From: Candidatus Undinarchaeales archaeon
GTDB lineage: Archaea > SpSt-1190 > JASMDC01
Reading direction: 5' to 3'
DNA: 64,000 nucleotides
NCBI GenBank assembly: GCA_030753015.1
Contig: JASMDC010000020.1
Span: forward strand, 1-64,000
The position numbers were made by a program, and so were the translations under genes. Shown one piece after another: positions 51,958 to 61,493 of the stretch. Each line of letters starts with the position of its first letter. Positions within the stretch are counted from its first letter, which is position 1. Under the pieces are notes generated by a model. It was not told the DNA's origin, did no database searches, and saw only the letters and a list, made by a program, of their open reading frames with translations.

Positions 51958-52752
51958 CTAATGCCTCCTGAGCACCCGGTGAGGGTGGCCGTGGTCGATG
52001 AGCTGGATCGGACAGGCGTACGCCGCCTCCAGGCCCTCAGCTCCGCCCTCGGCGTCCCCGTGGTGGAAGAGCTTCCGGTTGAGGCAGGCGACCTCCACGA
52101 CCTCCTCGGACATCACACCGATGTCGTGGGTGACCATCACGACGGCCATCCGGTCACGCAGTTCGGCCATGAGCTCGTAGAAGGACCGCTGCATGTCCGG
52201 ATCGATGCTGGCCATGGGCTCGTCCAGGAGCAGGAGCTCCGGTTCCCGCGCAAGGGCCCGGGCAAGGAGCACACGCTGGAGCTGACCTCCCGAGAGCGCT
52301 CCTATCTGCCGGTCACCATACTCGCTCATCTCAACGGTATCGAGCGCTTTGGTGACCTTCTGGCGGTCCATTGTCGTGTAGCCGCTGAAAGGACCGCGGT
52401 ATCGCCCCATGAGCACGACCTCGTTCACCGTTATGGGGAACTCCCGGTCGAACCGAGCGTACTGGGGGAGGTAGCCGATCCGCCGTCTCCCTTCCTCGGG
52501 CGAGGTGCCGAACACCTCCACCGTGCCGGCATCGGGCGGGATGAGACCCAGGATGACCTTGAGCAGGGTGCTCTTCCCACCCCCATTAGGGCCGAGGACC
52601 GCGATATAGTCGTTCTCGTGGATGTCGATCGTGACGCCCTCGAGCACCTGGCTGCCACCGAAGGAGACGTCCACCCCATCGAGCCTGACTATCACCTTCT
52701 CCTCAACCATGACGGTCACCGGGTGTGCCTGGAGGCACCGAGCCTCCGCCAC
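51958..52752 (-). CDS. znuC: Zinc/manganese ABC transporter ATPase (ZnuC-like)
   Basis: About 264 aa from GTG 52752, 24 bp from a gtttaagaag box; ATG 52710 is an alternative that removes 14 residues outside the domain. Walker A is GPNGGGKST, the signature is LSGGQLQRV, Walker B LLLLDEP, with the H-loop in VTHDIGV. The C-terminus is rich in His ([22 protein letters not shown]), which may bind the transported metal. It energises uptake with ZnuA and ZnuB. Confidence 0.9.
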   Translation of the reverse strand: MAEARCLQAHPVTVMVEEKVIVRLDGVDVSFGGSQVLEGVTIDIHENDYIAVLGPNGGGKSTLLKVILGLIPPDAGTVEVFGTSPEEGRRRIGYLPQYARFDREFPITVNEVVLMGRYRGPFSGYTTMDRQKVTKALDTVEMSEYGDRQIGALSGGQLQRVLLARALAREPELLLLDEPMASIDPDMQRSFYELMAELRDRMAVVMVTHDIGVMSEEVVEVACLNRKLFHHGDAEGGAEGLEAAYACPIQLIDHGHPHRVLRRH

Positions 52753-52797
52753 TGAGACCGGGCTGCTCTTCTTAAACCTGACGCATGCTAGCGGCGC

Positions 52798-53712
52798 TCA
52801 GGAGAACTCCTCGACCAGTGCGTCTACAAGGATTCGCATGTCAGAGACGTACGCTCGCGGGAGCGGATCCAGGGGACGGGTTGTGCCATCGAACTCCCTG
52901 GCCACGGTCTCGGCATGGCGGGTCGAGAATTGTGGGTTCACGAAGACGAAGGCCAGATCGTGCGTCCGAGCGTCCTCGATGGCTTGTTGGAGCGCCTGGG
53001 GCGTCGGTTCCTTGCCCTCATGCTCGATCCCCCTCTGGTCGAGGCCGTACTCGCGGGCCAGATAGCTGAAAGATGGGTGGTAGGTCAGGAAGGTCCGGTC
53101 CGTCTTCCCCTCGAAGCTCTGCCGGACATAGGTGTCCAGCTCGTCGAGCTCTGTTAGGTACGCACCCGCGTTCGCGCGGTATTTACCTGAATCGTCCGGG
53201 TCCACTTCTGCAAGGCCTGCTGCGAGGTTCTCCACCATGCGCTTGGAGTTCACCGGGGAGAGCCAGACATGAGGATCGGTGCCCGCTTGGTGACGGAGCT
53301 CATCTCCGTCATGCGACTCACCAATTAGATCGATGCCCGCGGCCCCGTCGATTACGGGGAGCGACGGATTGACACCCAGGAGCTTGTCGAGCCAAGCGGT
53401 CTCGAACTCCACGCCCGATCCCACCTTGAAGTACGCGCTCGCCGAGGCGAGCTCCCGCATCTGCGATGGTGTAGGTTCGTATGTGTGGGGACTAGCTCCA
53501 GGAGGGACCATGAGGACGACGCGCACGCGGTCACCACCTACCCTCTCAACGAACTCGACCTGAGGAGTGAGCGTGACCACGACGACAAGACGGTCGTCGC
53601 TCTCGCCAGCGGGAGGACCGCTATTGCACCCCATGGCGAGCATGAGGAGCACCAGCACGACGTGCGCTCTGTACAGGTACGATCGGTCCGGTACGGGGCA
53701 CGCCGCGGCCAT
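52798..53712 (-). CDS. znuA: Metal-binding lipoprotein of ABC transporter (ZnuA-like)
   Basis: A 304-aa protein. A signal and lipobox LAMGC (Cys29) indicate a membrane-anchored solute-binding protein. Metal-site regions typical of the cluster A-I family are present: GASPHTYEPTPSQM, DPHVWLSPVNSKRM, TYHPSFSYLAREYG and the late Asp-containing ending. The His-rich insertion often seen in zinc-specific members is short (HDGDELRHQAGTDPH), so zinc versus manganese cannot be decided. First gene of the operon, with a TATA box 26 bp upstream. Confidence 0.9.
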   Translation of the reverse strand: MAAACPVPDRSYLYRAHVVLVLLMLAMGCNSGPPAGESDDRLVVVVTLTPQVEFVERVGGDRVRVVLMVPPGASPHTYEPTPSQMRELASASAYFKVGSGVEFETAWLDKLLGVNPSLPVIDGAAGIDLIGESHDGDELRHQAGTDPHVWLSPVNSKRMVENLAAGLAEVDPDDSGKYRANAGAYLTELDELDTYVRQSFEGKTDRTFLTYHPSFSYLAREYGLDQRGIEHEGKEPTPQALQQAIEDARTHDLAFVFVNPQFSTRHAETVAREFDGTTRPLDPLPRAYVSDMRILVDALVEEFS

Positions 53713-53733
53713 GTTGCCGAGAGCTAGGTCGAA

Positions 53734-53743
53734 GTTTAATAAC
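53734..53743 (-). promoter_or_regulatory. TATA box of znuA-znuC-znuB operon
   Basis: The sequence gtttaataac (gttattaaac on the minus strand) is centred 26 bp from the znuA ATG 53712. No clear palindromic operator for a metal regulator was recognised next to it. Confidence 0.5.
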
Positions 53744-53784
53744 CCATGGGCTCCCGGACGGGACGCGGACCACAGGGGCGCCTT

Positions 53785-55155
53785 CTACTCTTCCTTATTC
53801 ACGACCTCTCTCTCGAACCGATCAAGCACATCGTCCAGGTCCGGGTTGCCGATGGTGGCAAGCTCGTAGTGCACACGAACGGTGGGCTTGTTAATGGTCA
53901 TGATGCGGTTTAGGTCGATGGGCGTGCCCATGACCACAACCTCAGCATCGCTCTCGTTGATCGTCTTCTCAAGGTCCTTCACCTGCTCGGGCGAGTAGCC
54001 CATGGCGGGCAGCACCTTCTCCAGGTGCGTGAACTTCTCGTAGACGTCCTTGAGCGAGCCTACTGCCGAGTCGCGGCCGTCCACCATCTCGGCAGCGCCG
54101 AACTTCTCCGCCGCGATGAGCCCTGCTCCGTAACCCATGCCACCATGGGTGCAGGTGGGGCCGTCCTCAACGACGAGGACACGCTTGCCCTCGACGAGGG
54201 AGACATCCTCAACGGTGATGACCGAGGCGGCGTCAACGATGGTCGCGTCAGGGTTCACCTCACGCGCGTTGTTGCGTACGGTCTCTATGTCTTTGTAGTC
54301 GGCAGTGATCTCTTTGCTGATGAGGACCACATCGGCGGTACGGAGGTTGACCTCGCCGGGGTGGTAGGCCAGTTCGTGGCCCGGGCGGTGGGGATCGACG
54401 AGAGTTATCTGGAGATCGGGCTTGTAGAAGGACACATCGTTGTTACCGCCATCCCAGAGGATTATGTCGGCCTCCTTCTCGGCCTCAGCGAGTATCTTCC
54501 CGTAATCGACACCCGCGTACACGACCATGCCCCGATCGATGTAAGGTTCGTATTCCTCCCGTTCCTCGATGGTGCACTCGTGTATGTTCAGGTCGTCGTA
54601 AGTTTCGAACCGCTGGCACTCCTGCTTCGCCAGGTCGCCGTAGGGCATGGGATGGCGCACGGCCACCACGTTGTAACCCCGCTCGATAAGCACATCGGCG
54701 ATGGCACGCGTGGTCTGGCTCTTGCCACACCCGGTGCGCACGGCGTTGACAGCGATGACGGGCTTGGACGACTCGAGCATGACATCGTCGGTGCCCAGAA
54801 GCTGGAAGTTCGCGCCTGCTGCGAGCACGATGGATGCCTTGTGCATCACGTCCTCATGGGCCAGGTCGCTGTAGGAGAGCAGCACGGTCTTCACGTTGTG
54901 CTCCTTGATGAGTCGTGGCAGCTCGCCCTCGTCGTAGATGGGGACACCGTCCGGATAGAGCTCACCCGACAGCTGGGCGGGATAGGTACGCCCGTCGATG
55001 TCGGGGATCTGGGTCGCCGTGAAGGCCACTACATTATAATGCGCGTCCTCGCGGAACTTGACATTGAAATCGTGGAAGTCGCGCCCCGCGGCGCCCATGA
55101 TGATGACGTTCTCACGCTCGGCGTCCTGATTAATCGTATCTTCGACATCGTACAT
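53785..55155 (-). CDS. cpgS: Cyclic 2,3-diphosphoglycerate synthetase-like P-loop enzyme
   Basis: A 456-aa protein from ATG 55155; codons further upstream in frame cross the promoter. The first part (VIIMGAAGRDFHDFNVKF) and the P-loop VRTGCGKSQTTR are typical of the archaeal CpgS family, followed by ILWDGGNNDVSFYKPDLQITLVDP and VLVVEDGPTCTHGGMGYGAG. The enzyme cyclises 2,3-diphosphoglycerate using ATP; the product is a K+-linked solute and thermoprotectant in some methanogens. Homologues also occur in organisms not known to make the solute, so the activity is not certain. Its TATA box at 55222 predicts a ~45-nt leader, longer than in neighbouring genes. Confidence 0.75.
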   Translation of the reverse strand: MYDVEDTINQDAERENVIIMGAAGRDFHDFNVKFREDAHYNVVAFTATQIPDIDGRTYPAQLSGELYPDGVPIYDEGELPRLIKEHNVKTVLLSYSDLAHEDVMHKASIVLAAGANFQLLGTDDVMLESSKPVIAVNAVRTGCGKSQTTRAIADVLIERGYNVVAVRHPMPYGDLAKQECQRFETYDDLNIHECTIEEREEYEPYIDRGMVVYAGVDYGKILAEAEKEADIILWDGGNNDVSFYKPDLQITLVDPHRPGHELAYHPGEVNLRTADVVLISKEITADYKDIETVRNNAREVNPDATIVDAASVITVEDVSLVEGKRVLVVEDGPTCTHGGMGYGAGLIAAEKFGAAEMVDGRDSAVGSLKDVYEKFTHLEKVLPAMGYSPEQVKDLEKTINESDAEVVVMGTPIDLNRIMTINKPTVRVHYELATIGNPDLDDVLDRFEREVVNKEE

Positions 55156-55321
55156 ACGTACCACTTTCCCTGGGATTGTCTTCGATAGACCCGTGCCCAG
55201 CTCGAAACAGCAGGAGATTCGGTTTATATGTGTGGGTTTTGGGGCATGTGGTACTTGCGCTTGGTGACAGATGGTGCTGTCCTGTGTCATAGTGACACGA
55301 TGCCTGGGCAGTAAATCCTAA

Positions 55322-56026
55322 TTATGCGTAGGCCTCGGCGGCCGACGGAGCGACATCGTCGGGTTCGGGCTCCTCGTAGAAGTACTTCTCCCCCACGAGC
55401 TTGGCCCCCTCCACCAGTCCCTTCATATAGGCGACACGGTCCTTGGCAAAGGCCGTACCACCTTTGGTGGACAAGAGAGTACTGTTCTCATAGCGGGTTA
55501 TGTAGGCCTCGATGACCTGGAGTGAGTCCACGGCCTTCTCCCCCATGGTCCACAGCTTCTCACGGTCAGGATTATCAGGATCGTACACGGGCCGGGTAGA
55601 GCCGCCGTATTGGAGGGTGCGTACGCACCGCTCGCCCAGAGCGTCGATTCGATCTGCGTCTGCGAGGACCCGGTCCTCTAGATAGGACAGGGGCTCTCGT
55701 CCTTGGGGATCGTCCACGTAGGTCTCGTGGGAGAGGATAGCGTGTTTGACAGCGTCGACCTTCTCCTGGGGGAATCCGATCTCGTCGAGGATCTCCTCGG
55801 CCATCTGGGCGCCGAGAATCGGGTGCTGGTTTCCGTCCGTGGATGGGACGAGGGGGCGGGCCACGTCGTGGAGGTAGGATGCCGCGAACAGCACGTCATC
55901 ATCGCCGCCCTCGATATCGGCGATGGCCTGAGCGTTCTCATACACTCGCCGCCCGTGCTCGACGCCGTGGCCGATCGAGTGCTGACCGTCCTCCAGTTCC
56001 GCGACAAGATCCTCCCGCCAGCTCAT
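55322..56026 (-). CDS. HD-domain phosphohydrolase
   Basis: A 234-aa protein from ATG 56026, 29 bp from a TATA box; the in-frame codons up to 56452 belong to the neighbouring region. Metal ligands are HGVEHGRRV, YLHDVARP, ILSHETYVDD and DADRIDALG, giving the H..HD..D pattern. Relatives include YedJ-type and uncharacterised nucleotide or (p)ppGpp phosphohydrolases. The substrate is unknown. The tail is acidic. It is a single gene, separated by 166 bp from cpgS. Confidence 0.85.
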   Translation of the reverse strand: MSWREDLVAELEDGQHSIGHGVEHGRRVYENAQAIADIEGGDDDVLFAASYLHDVARPLVPSTDGNQHPILGAQMAEEILDEIGFPQEKVDAVKHAILSHETYVDDPQGREPLSYLEDRVLADADRIDALGERCVRTLQYGGSTRPVYDPDNPDREKLWTMGEKAVDSLQVIEAYITRYENSTLLSTKGGTAFAKDRVAYMKGLVEGAKLVGEKYFYEEPEPDDVAPSAAEAYA

Positions 56027-56050
56027 GAGGGGGGTCGGCAGGGGAGGCGG

Positions 56051-56103
56051 TTTATATACATTCTCCTTGCCCCTGCATGGCGCTAGCGAACATCTTTTAA
56101 AGA
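56051..56103. promoter_or_regulatory. Divergent TATA boxes, HD protein / lipoprotein
   Basis: On the minus strand gtatataaa (56051-56060) is 29 bp from ATG 56026. On the plus strand tcttttaaag (56094-56103) is 26 bp from ATG 56124. Both starts look leaderless. Confidence 0.55.
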
Positions 56104-56123
56104 TGGGGCCTCTCCTACCATCC

Positions 56124-56777
56124 ATGGAAAGAACCGTAGTACTGCTCATCGCTCTGTGCCTCGTCGTGGGTTGCCTGGGTGGCGATGACGCTGGGACCGA
56201 GACCCCGACGGCCACCACACCGCCCAAAGTTCGCACGACGACTACCGAGCCTACCAAGGCCCCCGCCGCAACGGCAGAAACATCTGCCACGCCCGCTGCG
56301 ACGGCCGAACCGACAGAAGCGCCGGTAGCTACAGAGGCGCCTCCGACGGAGACGGTCGAACCGACAGAAGTTGCCACACCTACGCCCTCTCCCCTTGAGG
56401 CAGCGCTGGAGGCCGCCAAGGACGTGACCCGTTCCGAGGGCGATAACGTCATCAGTGACTACTGCGATGCATGGATGAAGAGCTCCTGGGCTGATCCTCC
56501 GGCTCTGGACCATGCGCCTGAAGTGTACGCCACCAAGGTGACCCCCGAGACAGGTCAGTTCCTGATCGAGGAGGAGGAGTACCTTGATGGTAGGACGCTC
56601 ACCAAGTGCGACTGTCGCGTGTACCTGAAGTTCCTCAGCCGTGTGGCCGATAGCGAGGTCCGGGCCGACTTCACCGCAGACACGGACTGCAGCGTGTGGT
56701 CCCATGCCTACGGATGCAAGATCCTCTGCTACGGTGACACCGAGGAAGAGTGCAAGGCCAACCACAACTGCGCCTAG
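56124..56777 (+). CDS. Lipoprotein with Thr/Pro/Ala stalk and Cys-rich head
   Basis: A 217-aa protein. The signal VVLLIALCLVVGC ends at Cys17, a standard archaeal lipobox. Residues 22-92 are a Thr/Pro/Ala/Glu-rich stalk with near repeats of EPTEAP type, likely O-glycosylated. The globular head (93-217) has eight Cys including KCDCRVYL and CKILCYGDTEEECKANHNC, a knot-like arrangement. A cell-surface display protein is implied; no family is recognised. GH1 beta-glycosidase follows after 22 bp. Confidence 0.75.
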   Translation: MERTVVLLIALCLVVGCLGGDDAGTETPTATTPPKVRTTTTEPTKAPAATAETSATPAATAEPTEAPVATEAPPTETVEPTEVATPTPSPLEAALEAAKDVTRSEGDNVISDYCDAWMKSSWADPPALDHAPEVYATKVTPETGQFLIEEEEYLDGRTLTKCDCRVYLKFLSRVADSEVRADFTADTDCSVWSHAYGCKILCYGDTEEECKANHNCA

Positions 56778-56799
56778 CGCGGACGGGTGACTGGACGCT

Positions 56800-58176
56800 G
56801 TGAGCGCGCCCGACGACGTGCGATCCGAGCGAACGCTCAGCTTTCCCGAGGGCTTCCTCTGGGGCGCAGCGACAGCGGCCTACCAGATCGAGGGCGCTGT
56901 CAGCGAGGACGGCCGTGCTCCTTCCATCTGGGACGCATTCTGCCGTTCCCCGGGTGCTGTCGAGGACGGTGAGTCCGGCGATGTGGCCTGTGACCACTAC
57001 CACCGGTGGCGCGAGGACATCGCGCTGATGCGAGAGCTGGGCCTGCAGACCTACCGTCTGTCGTTGGCCTGGCCGCGTATCGTCCCGGACGGTGATGGTG
57101 AGGTCAATCCCGAGGGTCTGGTGTTCTATCGCCGTCTACTGGAAGGGCTGCATGAAGCAGGGATCTCCCCCATGGTCACCCTCTATCACTGGGACCTGCC
57201 CCTCAAGCTCCAGGAGCGGGGCGGCTGGGGATCACGGGACACTGTGGATGCTTTCGTCCGGTACGCCAGGACGTGCTACGAGGAGCTGGGCGACCTCGTC
57301 CCGCGATGGGCTACGATCAACGAGCCCTGGTGCGTGGCGATGAAGGGCAACCTCATCGGCGACCATGCCCCCGGTGAGAAGGACCTGTCCACCGCACTGG
57401 CGGTGGCGCACAACGTTCTGCTCGCACATGCACGGGCGGTGGCCGCCTTTCGTGACACCGGCCTCGCGGGGGACATAGGGATCGTGCTGAACCTCACACC
57501 TGCGACTCCTGCTTCGGGCCGTGAGCAGGACGTGGCCGCTGCCCGCCGGTTCGACGGATTCTTCAATCGCTGGTTCCTCGATCCGCTCCTTGCAGGAGCT
57601 TACGCGACTGATATGGTGGAGTGGTACAGCCGCCAGGGTGCCCTGCCACTGGTGTCCACTTGCGAGGTGGAGACGCTGGCCGAACCGATCGACTTCCTCG
57701 GAGTGAACTACTACTACCGCAAGGTCATCCGTGCGTCACGTAACGGCATGCTCCGACTCACCGAGGTTCCCCAGGAAGGCGAGCACACGACCATGGGGTG
57801 GGGGGTGACGCCCGAGGGCATCCATGACATCCTCGTCCGCCTGGCCCGAGACTATCGCCCCATCCCCATCTACATCACCGAGAACGGCGCGGCATTCCCC
57901 GATAAGATTGATCCCGATGGCAGGGTCCGCGATCCCCGTCGCCTGGCATACATCCGCGACCACCTGTCCCAGGTGCACCGTGCCATCGAGGATGGGGTCG
58001 ACGTGCGAGGGTACTATGCCTGGTCGCTCATGGACAACTTCGAATGGGAGCGGGGGTACAGCCAACGGTTCGGTATCGTGTACGTGGACTACCCCACTCA
58101 GCACCGCATCCCCAAGGACTCTGCCCGATGGTACGCACAGATCATCAAGAAGAACGGGCTCCCTGCAGAAGGATGA
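56800..58176 (+). CDS. bglA: GH1 beta-glycosidase
   Basis: A 458-aa protein from GTG 56800. Conserved GH1 marks are FPEGFLWGAATAAYQIEGA, the acid/base Glu in ATINEPW (near residue 174), the nucleophile Glu in YITENGAAFPD (near 361) and the ending YAWSLMDNFEWERGYSQRFGIVYVDY. The length is standard. The sequence is closer in style to bacterial (actinobacterial or Chloroflexi type) enzymes than to archaeal hyperthermophile ones, which suggests transfer. It would hydrolyse beta-glucosides or galactosides; no sugar transporter is adjacent. Confidence 0.9.
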   Translation: MSAPDDVRSERTLSFPEGFLWGAATAAYQIEGAVSEDGRAPSIWDAFCRSPGAVEDGESGDVACDHYHRWREDIALMRELGLQTYRLSLAWPRIVPDGDGEVNPEGLVFYRRLLEGLHEAGISPMVTLYHWDLPLKLQERGGWGSRDTVDAFVRYARTCYEELGDLVPRWATINEPWCVAMKGNLIGDHAPGEKDLSTALAVAHNVLLAHARAVAAFRDTGLAGDIGIVLNLTPATPASGREQDVAAARRFDGFFNRWFLDPLLAGAYATDMVEWYSRQGALPLVSTCEVETLAEPIDFLGVNYYYRKVIRASRNGMLRLTEVPQEGEHTTMGWGVTPEGIHDILVRLARDYRPIPIYITENGAAFPDKIDPDGRVRDPRRLAYIRDHLSQVHRAIEDGVDVRGYYAWSLMDNFEWERGYSQRFGIVYVDYPTQHRIPKDSARWYAQIIKKNGLPAEG

Positions 58177-58188
58177 CGTGTACCGGGC

Positions 58189-59433
58189 CTATTCCCGCAG
58201 CGTCTCGTAGATCACATCGTACTTCATGATCTCGTACCCGATAACGGAGCCCAGCATCGCAGGGATGGTGGCATCCACACCGAACAGCTCGATACAGAGC
58301 ACCATGGCGGCCACCGGGATGTTGAGCATGGTGGCAAGGATCGCCGACAGTGATACCACGATCATCATTCCCTCGTTCAGCACAAGCCACGCGGCCAGGA
58401 ACTTCCCGAGGAACACACCGAACACCATGGACGGGAACACGAGCCCGACCTAGGCACCGGACATGACGATGAAGGCGATGGCGATAACGTACGAACCCCC
58501 CTGGGTGAAGAGTTCAGAGACGACCATGGGCCGTGCGATGATCTCCTGGATTGTGAAGGGCTTGATCCAGGAGAAACCGAAGGCCAAGCCTATCATCGCG
58601 GCGATCCATATCCCGAGAAGCGGCTTGAGCTCGGTTCCCACGGTCTCCATGAGATAGCCAACGAGGTCGAAGAACTTGATGAGGACCTTGCCGACTATGC
58701 CTACCAGGACGCTTGCGGCGACGATCGTCCAGAGCGATGATATGTCCACCGTCACGGCGTGGACGGGCTCGAGGAACACCGCCTCGGTGCCCGAGAGCAC
58801 GTTGAACGTAATGAACCCGAAGAGGGCCGAGATCATGGCGGGGAATATGTAGGTGTACCGGATGTTCGAGCGGTCGAGGATCTCGGAGGCTATGAGGGCG
58901 GAGGCGATGGGGGTGCGCAACAACGCCGAGCAGGCGGCCGCCATCCCACTGATGAACAATACCCGGCGGTCCCGGTCCCCCAGTCCGAGCGCCCTGCTCA
59001 TCCACGTGCCCAGACCTGCGCACACGTACATCAGCGGACCCACCTTCCCGCCATAGCTGACAACGACGGTGAACAGGGTGGCGAAGTACTTGGCGACGGC
59101 GTTTGTCGGGCTGATGCGGTAGTGCTTCTTCCACGCTGCGGCGTAGAGCACATCGATGTCGGTACCATGGATCTCCGGGATGAGTACGATCAGTGCTGCT
59201 GCGAACACGGTGACCAGTGTGCCGAAGAACACGAAGGAGGGAAGTGGCACTGACAGGGCCGCTTCGAACATGCTCTCGAAGGCGAACACTGCCGCCCCCG
59301 ACAGGCACCCGATGATCAGTGAGAGGATGAGGCGTGTGACAAGGAAGCTGTACATGCGCGTCTCCTCGACGATCTTTTCTTGCATGATTAGGGGCGAGTA
59401 GTCGCCGAGCGAGGCCTGGCGCATATGCACCAC
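58189..59433 (-). pseudogene. CLC-family chloride channel/transporter interrupted by in-frame TAG
   Basis: One frame runs 59433 to 58189 and is broken only by TAG at 58452-58450. The two parts (327 and 83 residues plus three codons) together give a normal CLC protein. The stop falls where family members have the SGAPG...F selectivity region: the text reads VMSGA, stop, VGLVFPSMVFG. The gating-Glu motif GREGP is GKVGP here, and the GSGIPE loop reads VLIPE, so two hallmark residues of transporters are missing even in the intact part. It could be decaying, mis-sequenced, or expressed as two pieces. Confidence 0.7.
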
Positions 59434-59561
59434 GACCCTTGGGACGGGCCCGCCGTTTCTCCAGCACCTTTATGGCCTGGACCGTTGCCTTCTTGCCTGC
59501 CATTAACGCGTTGAACAATACGACCGAGCTTTTTTTATCTTGGTGCCCCAGCGAGGCCGGC

Positions 59562-60305
59562 CTAGAACTCCCGTCCGAACGCCCTGGTGCAGGCGGCGAT
59601 GGTCGCCACGGAGAAGCACGCCATGGCGCCCACGTTGAGCGCGATGCTGTTGGCCCCTTTCCCGAGTATGAGGTGGCGCAGGAGGTCCACGCCGTATGAG
59701 AGCGGGTCCAGGGCCACGAGCGCCCCGAGCCACGATGGTAGCTGCTCGATCGGAAAGAAGGCGCCCGACAGGATGAACATGGGCATGACGATGAAGGACA
59801 TGATGATCGAGTGCCCCTCGAAGGACTCGGAGAGTGCGGCGATTAGCAGGCCCAGGCCGACGATGCCCGAAGAGATGAGCGCCATGGTCCCGAGGATCGC
59901 AGGGACCGCTGCCAGGGGGACGCTGAGCCCCAGGAGCGGTGCCGCCAGCAGGAGCAGGCTGCCCTGGATCATGGCCACCGAGGTGCCCCCCAGGATCTTG
60001 CCCACCACAACCGACGTGCGTCGGATGGGTGCCACCAGTATCTCGCGCATGAAACCGAACTCCCGGTCCCATATCACCGACAGCCCCGAGCCGATGGAGG
60101 TGAACAGCAGGGACATGGCCAGGATGCCAGGGAACATGAACTGGAGGTAGTTCACGTTGTACCGGTCCGCAGTGAAGGCGGTGTTCAGCCCCGAGCCGAT
60201 GAAGAAGAGGAAGAACAGGGGCATGGCCAGCGAGGATACCACCCGGGACTTCTCCCGGGAATAGCGCATCATCTCCCGCAGCCAGATCGTGTAGATGCCC
60301 CTCAA
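59562..60305 (-). CDS. ABC-2 type permease (DrrB-like)
   Basis: A 247-aa membrane protein from TTG 60305, which overlaps the ATPase stop as TTGA and is preceded by GGAGGGGGAG. It has six helices with the usual ABC-2 marks: SLAMPLFFLFFIGSGL, EFGFMREILVAPIRRTSVVVGK and IVMPMFILSGAFFPIEQLPSWL. It is translationally coupled to the ATPase gene and forms an exporter for a lipid, polymer or drug. The 128 bp between this gene and the CLC gene hold nothing I can support. Confidence 0.85.
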   Translation of the reverse strand: MRGIYTIWLREMMRYSREKSRVVSSLAMPLFFLFFIGSGLNTAFTADRYNVNYLQFMFPGILAMSLLFTSIGSGLSVIWDREFGFMREILVAPIRRTSVVVGKILGGTSVAMIQGSLLLLAAPLLGLSVPLAAVPAILGTMALISSGIVGLGLLIAALSESFEGHSIIMSFIVMPMFILSGAFFPIEQLPSWLGALVALDPLSYGVDLLRHLILGKGANSIALNVGAMACFSVATIAACTRAFGREF

Positions 60306-61333
60306 CTCCGAGATCGTCTCCCCCTCCTGTGTACTATCTGTCGGATATGGTCCATGGCGTTCCCGTTCTCTGCCCGGAGGTCGGTTCCGGTGTGCTTGAG
60401 GAAAACATCGTTGAGCGTGGGGGTGCGAAGGTTCACCGAGCGGATACGGACCTTGGCGTCCCGGCACGCGTCCACTACGAGGGGGATCAGGGTATCGCCT
60501 CCTTTGGCCGTGACCATGAGCTTTCCTTTGCTCTCGTCCACGCTGAGCACACCATCAAGTCCCTCCAATGCGGTCCTGGCGGCGGCCACGTCGTCCCCCG
60601 AGGCGGTCTCCACGGTTATCAGGTCACCGCCCACCCCCTCCTTTAGCTCCGCCGGTGAGCCCGTGGCCACGATTCGCCCGTGGTCGATGACAGCTATGCG
60701 GTTGCAGAGTGCGTCCGCCTCGTCCATGTAGTGCGTAGTGAGGATGATGGTGACGTCCTTCTCCTTGTTCAGGGTGCGGACGTGCTCCCAGATGTGGTGC
60801 CGAGTCTGGGGATCGAGCCCAAGGGTGGGCTCGTCAAGGAAGAGCAGTCGGGGGTGATGGATGAGGCCGCGGGCGATCTCCAGGCGACGTTTCATACCTC
60901 CCGAGAACGTCTTGACGTCCCGGTCGGCATCATCCGTCAGCTCCACAAGCTGCAGCACTTCAGCTATACGTCGTGTTGCGAGGTCATTCGGTACATCGTA
61001 GAGCATGGCATGCAGCGTCAGGTTCTCGCGAGCCGTGAGCTTCGTGTCGAGGCTCGGGTCCTGGAACACGACACCTATGGACTTCCTGACCGCAAGAGGA
61101 TCGCCGACAACGTCGACCCCATCTACCTCTGCCGAGCCTGCTGTAGGTATGAGCAGAGTGCAGAGCAGGGATATGGTAGTAGTCTTGCCCGCGCCATTGG
61201 GCCCCAGGAGGCCGAACACCTCACCCTTGGCGACCTCGAGCGTGACATCGTCGACCGCCTTCAGATCGCCGAAGTGCTTTGAGAGCCCTTTCATACGGAT
61301 CATGGGCTTACCGGTGTTCTCACGCTCACCCAT
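60302..61333 (-). CDS. ABC transporter ATPase (DrrA-like)
   Basis: A 343-aa protein. Walker A GPNGAGKTT, signature FSGGMKRRLEIARG, Walker B LLFLDEPTLGLDPQT and switch His in TTHYMDEAD are all present. The C-terminal region (DLITVETASGDDVAAARTALEG ... TPTLNDVFLKHTG) is the DrrA-type extension. The last ~20 residues are Arg-rich. It pairs with the overlapping ABC-2 permease for export; in drug-producing bacteria such pairs export antibiotics, in archaea the cargo is often unknown. Confidence 0.9.
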   Translation of the reverse strand: MGERENTGKPMIRMKGLSKHFGDLKAVDDVTLEVAKGEVFGLLGPNGAGKTTTISLLCTLLIPTAGSAEVDGVDVVGDPLAVRKSIGVVFQDPSLDTKLTARENLTLHAMLYDVPNDLATRRIAEVLQLVELTDDADRDVKTFSGGMKRRLEIARGLIHHPRLLFLDEPTLGLDPQTRHHIWEHVRTLNKEKDVTIILTTHYMDEADALCNRIAVIDHGRIVATGSPAELKEGVGGDLITVETASGDDVAAARTALEGLDGVLSVDESKGKLMVTAKGGDTLIPLVVDACRDAKVRIRSVNLRTPTLNDVFLKHTGTDLRAENGNAMDHIRQIVHRRGRRSRS

Positions 61334-61493
61334 CCACTATCACGCAGGCTGTACGGTAGAGGGGAAGCTTTTAACGTTGCCGTCTTCCCGGAGGGATCCG
61401 ACGTCCAGGACGTCGGTTTCGAGACGAAGGTACCTGCGAGGCGGCGCCATGGGAAAAAGGTTAATAAAAACTGCAGGGACGGAGCGTACTGCG

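Noticed and set aside
51961..52755. 264-residue plus-strand frame opposite znuC
   Set aside because: Same extent as znuC on the other strand and no recognisable motif; the ABC ATPase reading is certain.
54025..55188. 387-residue plus-strand frame opposite the cDPG synthetase gene
   Set aside because: It is a shadow caused by high third-position GC; the minus strand has a P-loop and family motifs.
58450..58452. TAG as pyrrolysine codon
   Set aside because: TAG ends several genes in the window normally and CLC proteins are not Pyl proteins; decay or sequence error is simpler.
58514..59518. 334-residue minus-strand frame overlapping the CLC gene in another frame
   Set aside because: Rich in Arg/His with no hydrophobic helices, whereas the chosen frame gives clear CLC helices.
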